Source: Nectonema munidae (Eukaryota; Nematomorpha; Nectonematoida; Nectonematidae). From it: a stretch of DNA of 64,000 nucleotides. Below are positions 13,401 through 25,400 of the stretch, piece by piece (the first letter of the stretch is position 1; each line of letters starts with the position of its first letter). The notes under the pieces were generated by a model, which was given only the letters and a program-made list of their open reading frames with translations, was not told the DNA's origin and made no database searches. Where the stretch lies: contig JAUIRK010000054.1 of the NCBI GenBank assembly GCA_030549495.1, positions 248,001 to 312,000 of the forward strand. Direction: 5' to 3'. A program made the position numbers and the translations under genes.

Positions 13401-16400
13401 GAAATGATTTATCTAAAAATTATTTAAAAATAAATATATAAATAGACTACTTTTTCCCAATGAAAAATAAACTTATACAAAAATTATTATTAAAAATTTT
13501 AAATTGGATAAAAATATTCAAAAAAAATGATTCCTTATAAAAATATTCTTGTTTTTAAGTTACCACAACGTAGTCATAAATGGACCGGGTTATAACAGAT
13601 CTACTGAAACACTACTGTTATGTGACCAAAAAAGGGAGTGCTTTCTAGAAGAAGTTTGAACCGGCTTTATATTGGGACTACTTTATAATGGATCTACTCG
13701 TAATGCCAAAAAAAGAGACCACCAGTTGCGGGACGTTTTTTATGAATAGATAAAAATTGAATTTTGTTCGCCCTTGTATAATATCCATTAAAAAGTAATT
13801 TCGTGATTTGATATTTATGCTTTAAAGAGACTAAAAATATATCTTTTTGTAAGCACATATTTGGTATCAATAATAATTGCACACACAGAGCTTCAAAAAT
13901 ATTTAAATTCATCTTTGGTTTTGAGTAGATGATCGAAAACAACTCGAGCAATAAACTTTACTGCACTTAAAATGTGCAACCACGGATTTTTTTCAATAGC
14001 CGATAAGCAAATCATGTTTTCTTTCCATTTCTAATCGAAGCAGACACATTCTCGGTGTTTATGGATTCAATCTTTTGTGTGTTTGAGCATTATACGTTGC
14101 CACGCGTTCTTGGCAGGCAAATGTATATATTATTTTTATGTAGGGTTGAAACATCGAGAAAATCTGTTTAGCATTCTCCTTGTCATGTAACTTTTACGTT
14201 GACCTTTTTTAATCTTCTTAATCAGTCATTTACTTCTGTATCTTTTATAATCTAAAATCATATTTGTTCTTTTTTCAGGAACATGTAGCAAAATTTCGTT
14301 GTGATGATAATAATCAAAAAGTAACTTATCGAACAAATATTCTGGATACTAATTTTTCAGCAAATTTAGATTTGGTCTTTTTGGAAAAGCAGTACTGAGC
14401 CAATACTAGGAGAGCCACAGGTTTGCGCCATGTGGTACAGACGGTAAATAGTTTGTATTGTGTAGTAAGACTGTTTTTAAGCTATTTGAAGAACTCTCAA
14501 AGAAAACTAGCCAATTAGATGCATTTATTGGTGGATCGATTGCTTGCAATATAACTCGCCAAAAACACAACACCAAAGAATATGTAAAGCACAGAGATAA
14601 GCTATTGGATCTTTTGGCTTGATAGAAAATTTTAACTTCTTCATCTCTCTAATAAGATCATTAATGTCTTACTCATTTCAATAGCATGCACATCTTCTAA
14701 TAGTTAAAATCTTGTTCATTTTGAAATTGCGAATACATGCTTCTTATGAGGAATAAATTTGATAAATTGGAGTCTGTGACAAGGGAAACTTATCAGAATA
14801 CCGGGAAACAGTCAGAACAGAAGTAGCTATACTTGGATATACGATAGGAGGAGCTTTATTAGCAATAAGAATCGTTTATGTTTTGATGTTTCGCGCTAAA
14901 CACGAGGAATTAGAAAATCTATTGATTTTTTTTCGGTTCTGAGCAATGGTTTAGGCGTGCAGCAGCAAAACTCACAGGCAACGCGAGGAGCGCACCGTTT
15001 ATCTTGCTCACGTACCGGCATTCCAAAATAAAAGTTTTTAGTGAACTTTGTTGAAAAACAGTTCACGAGCAGACATTTTCAAAAATACAGAAGTTATGAA
15101 ATCAAAACAGAGGTTTACAATAAACGAAATTAATCTTAAAATATATCTAAACATAATAAATCAGAAAATATAAGTGCTTACAGAAAACAAAATTGTTACA
15201 GGGCTAAGAATAATTGTCAAAAAAATTCAGAAATCCGAATTTTAGCATTTTTCATTGAATTTAATTGGTGTATTTTATTTAAAAATTTTATTTTTTATTT
15301 CACCTTTTTGGTGGTAAAAATAGCCTTCACATATGTTTTACTTCATTTTAAGAAAATATTTACAATTTTTATAAAAAAGAAATTTAATATATGCATAGAG
15401 CTTTCTTTTTTCTATGATTTAGTAAAGAAAAGTACATTTTCCTTAGAAAATTTTCGCCCATAAAGTTAGCTATGGAGAGTGTACACAAATGTAGATTTTT
15501 AACATTAATTTATGTATTATAGAAATTTCGTAAAAAATATTCTTTAACTCATTTGCCACTAAGTTGTCTTAAATTGTTTATATTTAAGGATTAATTTTAA
15601 ATTAAAAAATACATGTTTTATACTTTCTATTAAAAAGGCATGCTATAAAGATCCGTCAGAGATGTTTGGAAAAACTTAACTCATCCAATTTTGAACTTTA
15701 ATATCTTATCGTGAAGAAAATAAAAAGTTGATTGCAAAAATGAGGAATGATTTAAACTTTTAAAATACTTAATTAAAACTAATTAAAACTTCATCAAAAG
15801 CTACAATTTGAAAGATAAATAAACTAAATCATCATTCGATGCTCTATCTACCGGAATGCTCATTGTTTGGCATTTTTTAGTAAAAGGGTCTTTTTCTTTA
15901 AGAATTTACTTGAAGCGGTGATTTCGAAGAACAAGATCCCATTACAATTTATACAATTATCGGAAAAGAAGGGCTTTTAAAAATGGCTGCTGGAATCGGG
16001 AATTGCGTCGAACGCTTTCGTGAATGAATACTCGCATGCAATTTAAAGCATCATAAACCCCTTTTAAAATTAACTTGGGCGCGGTCTTCTAAGGAAAGAT
16101 TTATTAAGAAATACGCCCACAGTATTTAAATACCCGAATTGATACAACCCATTATAAAAATGACGGGAAATGAACAACACCTTCTAGGATGAAACTTAAA
16201 TGATCACATCTAAGCGAGAAAGGAATAGAGGCACAAAGGCCATGTTAAATGTATTTTATTAGTTAGTTTCGTTAGTAAGATGTTTAGGTAATTAGTGGAT
16301 TTTAAGGGTTAGTGAGGAAATAACAACGAAGACGACTACACGACACGCATACAAACAACAAAGCACCAACCAAAGCCTAGCGAGAGACTCGACGAGGTTG

Positions 16401-19400
16401 GAATTGAGGTGCTGGTGTTGGAGCTGTTTGGAGTTGTGTTGATGTGTGATGCGGCTGTGGATGAGGAAGGCGGCGCGTTTTGCTGGCAGAGAGTACTACC
16501 TTCCTCCAAAGTGAGCCATTTTAGATTGCGAATCGGGCTTTGCTTGTTAGAAGTGGACGCCGTGAGAACCTAAAGAAGGAATGAGTAAGAAATGATGGCA
16601 TTTACGTTTGACTTGGAAGGGAGGATTGATAATCATGGCTCCTAAAATGTTTTTTTGAAGCCACTTGGACACGCTCGAGGATTTTTGACGAGGGGCATCG
16701 TTGGAAGGAGACAGCAGATTTTGTTCCGTTTTACAGGGGGCAAAGGTGTGTCGGCGACGAGACAAGGCAACCTTCTCTTCTTTGGTCAGGACTTTGCCGT
16801 AGTTAGTTAGTGAGGAGTGAACCGTTTTTTGAGGGGATTTTGTAAACAAGGACTCGCCGAGTTTGACGTATTCTTTCTGAAATATCGCAAGTCCTGAAGA
16901 TGAGATGGACGATGGACACGGAACTAACTGGTTAAAAAGTATTCTTGGATAAAACAGATGAATGTAACGTGTCCATAACAATTACGCTATCATAGACATT
17001 TAGCCATTACAATGGAAATATGGAACTCTTCATTAATTAGTCAGATGGTAAGATTAATTAATTTATTACTTAATTTAATTTTTTTATTTTGATTATTATT
17101 TATAGCAGATATCTTGTTATCACCATACCAGTGGCGACCCAGCCGCTTTGGTTGGAACCAGGAGAGATGTGTGTGTGTATATAAATAAGTTTTTTAAAAT
17201 ATCTAAATCTGTGTGAAATGTTAGTATATAGGAATATGCGATTTAATGATGTATTATGATGGTTTGATAAGTTTGTATTTCCATTCTGAGAAGAGGTTGG
17301 TAATCGCGTGTGGGTTAAGTCAAAGATTGAGTGGTTTGAGATGTGTAGCTATGTGTGGGCAGTTGAATAGGTGTTCTGTTGTGTGGGTGTATTTTGCAGA
17401 GAGGGCAGTGAGGCGAGGGGTGTGTTTTGAGGCTGATTTTGTGTAAATATCCGAAGAGAAATGAGGATTTGTTTGATTTTAATTGGGCGAGAATACGTCT
17501 GCTTTTGATTGGCAACGATTATTCAGATTTATGTATGGTCGGGTAGAGTTAAGGATTGGCAAGATTTCAAGTGAAATGTGGTAATTGGTGACTGCTTGTG
17601 TGTAGATTGTTTGGTTGGTGAGTGCAATGGTGTCTGTGTTGACATGTGTGGAGTAAAATGTTGTTGTTTAAGAGTGTGCTTTCATGTATCTGTGTGGTTT
17701 GTGGGCAGTGTAGGGGTTTGTAAAGGGGGTGAAGTATGTTGTCGGCTTTGGCTCTGCGGTTAGAAATGTGTATGTTAATGTGGTCTTGTAGATGTAAGAT
17801 AAGTGTTTCTTGTGTGACCTGTGGCCAATCGGAGCTGTGTTTTGTGTTGTTTGTAGTTTGGAAAGGTTTGTTTGAGAGATTGAATGTCCCCATATTGTGG
17901 AATCGTACGCTAATATCGGACGTGTTATAGCTTTATATGTATTTGTTATGGGTTCTTTGTGTTTGCCCCAGGAAGTTCCTGATAGGGCTTTGAATATATT
18001 GAGCGTTTTACTTGCTAATTCTTTGGCTTTTGTATGTGAGTTTGGGGTAGAATGTGATGCCCAGGATTTGTGGGTGTGTGTTAGTGTTTATGATAGTTTT
18101 GTTGATTTTATGTTGTGTTCAGAATTATATTGCGTAAAGAGTGTTACTTGTGACTTTGTGTGGTTAAGTTTGAGTTTATATTGTCGATGTATGTTTGTGC
18201 ATTGAGAGTGGCTTTTGTGATGCTTTGGTTAGTGAATGGAATGGTGATGTCGCCTGCGTAAGTAAAAAGGTTAACTTGGTTGTTGGTGGGAGTAGGCTGT
18301 CGCTCATGTAAATGTTGAATAACATTGGGTAGACCCTATGCGTGTGTGACGTGGGAGACTAGTCTTATTTTTTGTATAAGGGTTTCTGCCGCATAGATAG
18401 TTAGGTAGAAATCTGGCATATTGGGTGTTAATGTTTGTTTTGTGGATGATTTGGTGTATGAAAAGATGGATATCAAGTGTGTCAAAGGCGTTGCTTAGAT
18501 CTAACGTTTGTTGTGATGGTGCAGTGAAAATGTTTCTTTTTGTTGAAACCTTCTGCAATAATGTCGTGAATAGATTGAACTGCTGTTATAGTAGAATGCA
18601 TTTTCTTAGATCCCCGTTGATGTGGGGTGTTAGGAATGTAAGGTTCTATGTTGGTAGAATGATTTTTTCTAAAGTTTTGGCTACAGGTGATAGGAGAGAA
18701 ATTGGTCTGTAGGAAGAGCTAAGGTTTTTGTTTTTGTGTTGTTTAGGGATGGGTAGTATAATAGATGATTTCCATGTATGTGGAATCGTAATGTTGTATA
18801 GGGCTGTGTTGAAGATCCGTGTAAGGAGATTAAAGCCTTGGTCCGAGATGTTTGGTGTATATGTTAGCGATTTGATCTGGCTTTCGGTGGTGTATTGGTG
18901 AAGTGTTTATTGAAAATGTTTACGATGTCTATGTCTTTCATTTTGAATGTAATAGTTCTATTTGTGTCTGTGTAGGTTTTCTTGTTTTGGAGGCTTTTGA
19001 TGGTGTTCCAGTATGTGTGTATGTTGTGCTTATAGGACCAGTTTTTGTTAATGTGTTCTTTCAAGAGTGAGTGTTTATGCCTTTTGATTTGGATTGATAT
19101 TTGTTTGTTGAGTTCATCCATAGAGGGGGGGGGGGTATAATAAGTTGTGTTTTCTGTTTTCGTTGATGAGTGATCTAATTTTGTGTGATAGCAGTTGGTG
19201 GTGGCTGTGCGCATTGATATTTCCTTTAGGGATTTGGAGTTTGTCTGCTTGTAACATGAGGTCTTTGAGAGTTTTGTTTAATGTGCATACGTTGTTTGTA
19301 TGTAATAGATCAGGTTGAGGGTTAGTGATGTTGGTTTCGATTTATGATGAAAAAGAATGCTAGTTCGCTTTGGCTTGAAAGATTTGATGTTCTATGAATG

Positions 19401-22400
19401 TGTTTTTATGTTCAGATGTGAGTTCTGTATATTTCGCGTTTTCTTGGATGTGTGTTATTAACCCACTGCTTGTTGAATTGCTGTTTCGGTCGTTCTGATG
19501 TGTGTATAATGTGGAATGGGAGGGGTTTTTTGATTTCTTGGATAGTGATGACATTTGGGTTAAGTTGTTTGGTGAGAAGTGTTAGTTCCGTTATTTTGTT
19601 TGAGATGCGGTTGATGTTAATTTGCAATATTTTGAATATACTTGAATGCTTTGTTTGTGTGTGGTGAGTAGTGCATGAGATTGCGTGGTGATTGAAGTAT
19701 GGTGGGTTTTTTGGTGGTGACTAGTGAAAAGGTTTGTTGATTTTTCGATGAGGGGTTTAGAGTGGTAGGGTAAATATGTTGTGTAGAAAGGATATGTGAG
19801 AAGGGGAGGATATGTGGGAGTGATTTGCGCAGGTCCAATTAGTGTTGTAAGATTTGAGGATTTCAGATGAACCAATATGTCCGTGTATGTTTACATTTAA
19901 TGCTGTATGTGTTTTGTATATATATATTTGTTGCAAATTGAACAGAACCCAAAAAATTTAGACAGGCTAGAAAGGGAGTGTGATGAAAGCCTGGCCCAAC
20001 CAAAAGACGGCTGCGGTCGCTAAACTTGCGAATCGAGGAATTGTTGTCGAGATTTGCATCTTTGGAGCGTAGATGTCGTTCTAACCACGTGAAGGCCTCA
20101 ACTTTTGGAACTTTCTTTTTCATTTTTGTATTCTACCTATTCTTCCAAGTACATCAAAACATATCAAGAAAACATGATGGAGAGATATTCTACATTTTTT
20201 ATTGAATTGAAATTTTATTACACTTTTTTCCTGTCTATATGGTGGACTATTGGCGAATATTTCTCTGAACTCTCTTTTAGTGGACGACGAAAATAGAAAG
20301 ACTGAGAAAACGTGTTTTAACAACTTGCGTTAGAAATCGGAAGACAAAAAACCTGTTTCCTATTTACTTTCTCATTTTCTCTTATATTCCATAGAGAATA
20401 TAAGCTTTGAGTTCCAATGAAAATTAGAAAATAATTAAACCTTCAAGCCATCTAAAAAACAAGGGCAATAATGCATTCTTTGAGTGTGATCAATTTTATG
20501 CTTTCATTAAAATGAATGTTATCAAAAAACATCGTTGTTCTCGATTTCTTGAAAGAAATCATCGCAAGATTTAGCAAACTTTGATTTAGCAAAAGTCATT
20601 GTTTAAACTCCATCAATATTTTGCTTGAATTTAACAGAATAAAATTAGGGAAATTTTCAGTGACATAAAATTAGCGGAATTGAAAAGAGCACAGTACTGC
20701 TGAAAAAAATAGTCATTTTCAAGCTTCGGTTCGAATTTTGAAAGTGAAGTTCCTCATAAATATTTTTAACTACTATTTCGAGTTAATCCTCTTATTTTTT
20801 GTCATATAAACAATATAAAATATAAACTATAACGCCTTTCCACGTGCACTCTTTTTTGCTTACCTAAGTCCATCACAGCTGTGTTATACGTATACTTCCA
20901 CCCAAATTAACAATGCGTACTTGAACTAGATACTAGAGTACTCCAAGGAAAGGCATTATTTACCCGCACCAACGTTATACCCACCAAAACAATTGTTTTG
21001 CAGCAAAACTTAAAAGAGTTATGATTTTTGGTCAGTAGTAAAATAACACTGCACTTCAAATATGTAAAATTTAGGCTACTTATTTTCAACGTTTTCAGTG
21101 TTAGATTGAAAATTTTCACCAGGAAATAAACATACTTAAAATTCATTTTTTAATGTTCATTTTGCCCCTGTTGTCTGTGTAAGGAGAAACCCATTCTGTT
21201 GAATGTGCATTGATGTCGCCGGTTAGAATAAGATTTTTGTGGTTAAAGAGATGTTGATGTGCTTTCCTAATTCATTATTAATCAATAAAACATTGTTTAA
21301 AAGAGCGCATATCTTTGCTTAACCACTTGGCCAGCTAGACTAAAATTTCTACTCCATCACTGCCTTTCACTATTCAAAGTTTTCTTCAATTTGCATAATA
21401 ATTGACAAGTGCTCAAACAATTCCTAATGTGGGAAATTTTGGAAACCCATTGCCAGGCTTAGAATTACTGCAGAATCGGAATTAGAGTTAGTCTATATTA
21501 TTTACATATACATTTCTTGACACAAACTTTCTAGACATGCATACATACATACTGACATTAGACAACCATACAGTCAAATACTTAAAATTCAAAAAAGCGC
21601 TATAGTCGGAATTTCTCTAACTGGCTTTACCATTAGAGATGATGCAAAATCTCTTTTGACTACTTTCAAAGAATTACTTCACATAGGCATACACCTACAT
21701 TTGATTCAAGGTTTCCATGGCCTCATCTACAGGTCGGTGGGAAGAAATCTACTAAGAACACAACAGTGGGCAAGGCGTTTGAAATTGGCAAAATATTCTA
21801 CCAAAGCTACAAAATACAACTCGAAAATGGTGCAAAAGATATTTAAGGAAGGCAAATGTCTACTTCTATAGAAGACGGTTGTGACTTGCTTTTATCGTTG
21901 TCCACAGTGGTACCGTTGTTCACGGAGGTTGAATTGGCGGAATTGTGAGAAGCGAGTTTCTTGTTAGTATTAGAAGGAGGAAGATAGCGGTTGTTTTTAG
22001 ATGAATCGGAACACGCTACAAGAAATCAAAAATTGTAAAATTCCGAACGGTTAGTTCGGGCACCAAAGATCGGAATTAACGCCTGGGACAGGGGTTGAAG
22101 ATTTTAATTTCATTCGGTTCGGATACTATTAGCATTCCATTTTTAATTTCCTTTTCAATTACATTTGTTTTGGTTACGCATCTTTATTGTTTGCAGAATG
22201 CAAAAGATGAAAATAAAATTAACTACATATGGTATTTATTATATATTATTATTAAAATACAGGAAAATGATAAAAGGACAAATGTCCTTTTCATACAGTT
22301 TACACATATATAACACGGGGATACAAATTGTGTGGATTTTTTTTATCCTATCTAAACTTTAGTGTTTTTATGGTGTTTGATGTGCTAATTTTAAAATTGG

Positions 22401-25400
22401 CATTAATTTTTGTTTGTCTTCAATGTTTTTAAAAAAAATTACAGAAACACATTTTTGGTATTTTTGTTTACAAAACTAAAAAACCCTGATTGATATTACG
22501 TTTCAAGGGAGGATCTACCAAGGAATAACATTTTTTCTAAAATGAACTAATGAACAAGAATCAATAAATTTATAGGATTATTTTTAAATTTAGCTAATTT
22601 TAAACAAAACACACCAAAACCTACTTTTGCTTCTGAGAGCTTACGAAAACTTCTAACTGCTTCTAAGATTCTCCATCACATCATATATCACACATATAAA
22701 TATGGGGCTACGTTTAATGTAATGTGATGAGGAGAGAGAGAAAGGATTGTTTGTTGGAGACAAGAGAACCGTATTACATTCTGACTGTTCACGTTTCTTT
22801 ACCAAAATATATATTACAATTTGAAAATCAAAATCAAAGTTGCTATAACATATAATGGATCAAAATAGGACAATTAGCCTTTATATATGTCCAGATATGT
22901 AAAGAAGCTTTAAAATAAAAAAAATTATCTATACCATTCAGTAGAGGTGCGTCACAAAATTCTTGAACTGGAATCCAAGCGACGAAACAATTCTGGTAGT
23001 AGTCTACAAGGATAATTCCATTTTCCAAACCAATGCTGATTCTTAAAAATGAAAAGAAGCTACAATGAAAAATTTCTGAGAATGGAAGAGATGTCAACTT
23101 TCACACCGTCTTGTAACCCTACAATTCCAAAAAAAAATACAAATTTAAATACGAATTGAATCATAAAATTTAACAGTTAAAATACTCACACTTAGAAAAG
23201 GAGTTATGAAAAGAAAACAGAAATAATGAAAAATCTATACCACAAACTATTTCTAGAAAAGCTGATCGAAATGAAGTCTATATGAGTGAGAAAAAGGAAG
23301 TAAAATGCGTTGAAGTAAAAACGTTCTAAAATTGTAGGCGGATGATGTTTATCGTTTTAAATAAAAGTTTGAATTTTGTCTTTATCAAATTTAACGTGGG
23401 AAAAATTAGAAATTAATAATCCATGCAAAAAATCGGAATGCAGTGAGTTTGAAATAATAAAAATTCTCGTACTGCATCTCAATTTGCTGAGCTGTCGTTT
23501 TCAATTTTTTTATTCAATCACCCGTGGACGACTGTTATTTTTGGCTTTTTTCAATAATTTTCATCACGATTAAATCAAATCAAGAAATTTTCATTCCTCA
23601 TGTAACAAGGACCTCGAAAATTTTCAAGCTTTTATCCAGGATTCTTTGTGAATGAAAAGTCATGATCGAAAAAAGAAGATAACCAGAGAATCCTTCAAAA
23701 TTGAAATAATTTTTAATACTAAGGCCATCTAATTTCATTTATAGACTCTGTTTTTGTCATTACGATGTAAAAATCTGTGAGAGGAATCGAAAGAGATCAA
23801 TGTAGTGCACTTTATGATTTATAAAAGTCGAAGAGCTCATTTTTTGAAAGTTTTAATCAGAAAAATTATTCAAAGTTTATTATGAGATTTTTACGGTTTC
23901 ACAAACCACACGAAAGAAATAGAAGTTCAGAGAGTTGCGATTGTGTGTTGTTTCAATGATATTTTCTGTAACATCTTAAGAAAATATTTTTTACTATTTT
24001 TATTGAAAGGATATTTATTTTTGTTTTTTAGGCATTGGTGTCTTAAAATTAAGTTACTACTAATAATGAACAGATGATTAAATTCATAAGATATGGCCTC
24101 ATTAAAATTTATGAACTAAGTAAAACGTGGGAAATGGTGTAATAAAATGTACCATAAATGATCCTATACTATTATAAAATAAAGAATGTTTTAGTGGAGT
24201 AGAAATTGTGAAAAATTAGTTGAAAAGCGAATTTATCTCTAGGTATTGAGATATGCGTTGATAGATCTTTTATGGATCGTAAATAATGTTAATGGATAAG
24301 TTTATTGAATTATAATAATAAACGATGTGTTCAAAAAAACATTTGAAGTCTGTGAACTTACAAGAATGTATTCAGAATCATATTCATCTTTTTCTTCATT
24401 CATCTACTAATCAATATATTCGTAAAGGTAAAAAAAGAAAAACGGTAGAACGAGTAGATGTAAAAGCAGTGTAAAACTAAAGCCAAATCGTAGAAACATG
24501 TACATACGCGATAACATGTGCAATTTAACATTAAAAACAGAAATAGTAAATGTGTTCTATTCTGCGTTTGCTTATACACATGCAATATGCTAGGCTACTT
24601 AGGCGATAATAAAGCATTATTCAATTCAACAAACAAGTGATGAGGAGAAGTAAAATAAGGTAAGATAAGGAGTTTATGAGATAAAATGATTGAACAATCT
24701 TTCTTCTGTTTGTTTCATATAACAAATATTATTTTTGTAGGATCCAATCGCTGCTTGTAATGATCATTTGTATTGAAATACAGTTTAATATCAATGGGAT
24801 TGTAGGAATGCGTGCTTATAAGACATGTGCTTATAGTGAATGTATACTATACATATGTATATATAATGAAGATCAAAGATGGACAGATACGATATAATTA
24901 AAATGTAGCAGAAAGGAAAGATACTTTTAATCAGATCGATTTCATATTTAAAATTGAATAAAAAGTCTTCGAAAAATAATATGAAGGATTTGGAAAGTGA
25001 TGAAACATCGAATATATTTAATTAATGAAAGTATACAGTGAAAAGGAAGAGTCAAATTGAATGCATGTGATATGATTGGAGTTGGAGTAAAAATCTGAAG
25101 ATCCATTGGATGAAGGAGATATCGGTCTACAGAGAATTACGGTAGATGCTTGAAATCCAGGAGCTTGTCGAAATTCTTCTTTCCTGATAAAAAGCGCTGG
25201 ATCTTTCTAAAATCACATGAAATTAAAATTTATGAAAACCTTATTAGATATACCTTCAAATTAATAAATAAGGAATCCGATATTGCTTTAGCAATTAAGG
25301 GTTAAAGAAGGAGGCATCAATTGGAAAAATAAAAAACCTAAGTTGATCTAGAAAAATTTGAAGATAAAAAATTAATCTTGAAACATTCTCTAACTACATA

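Noticed and set aside
17246-19667. Many GT-rich plus-strand open frames
   Set aside because: They are complements of the A+C-rich Jockey-like LINE, whose domains read on the minus strand.
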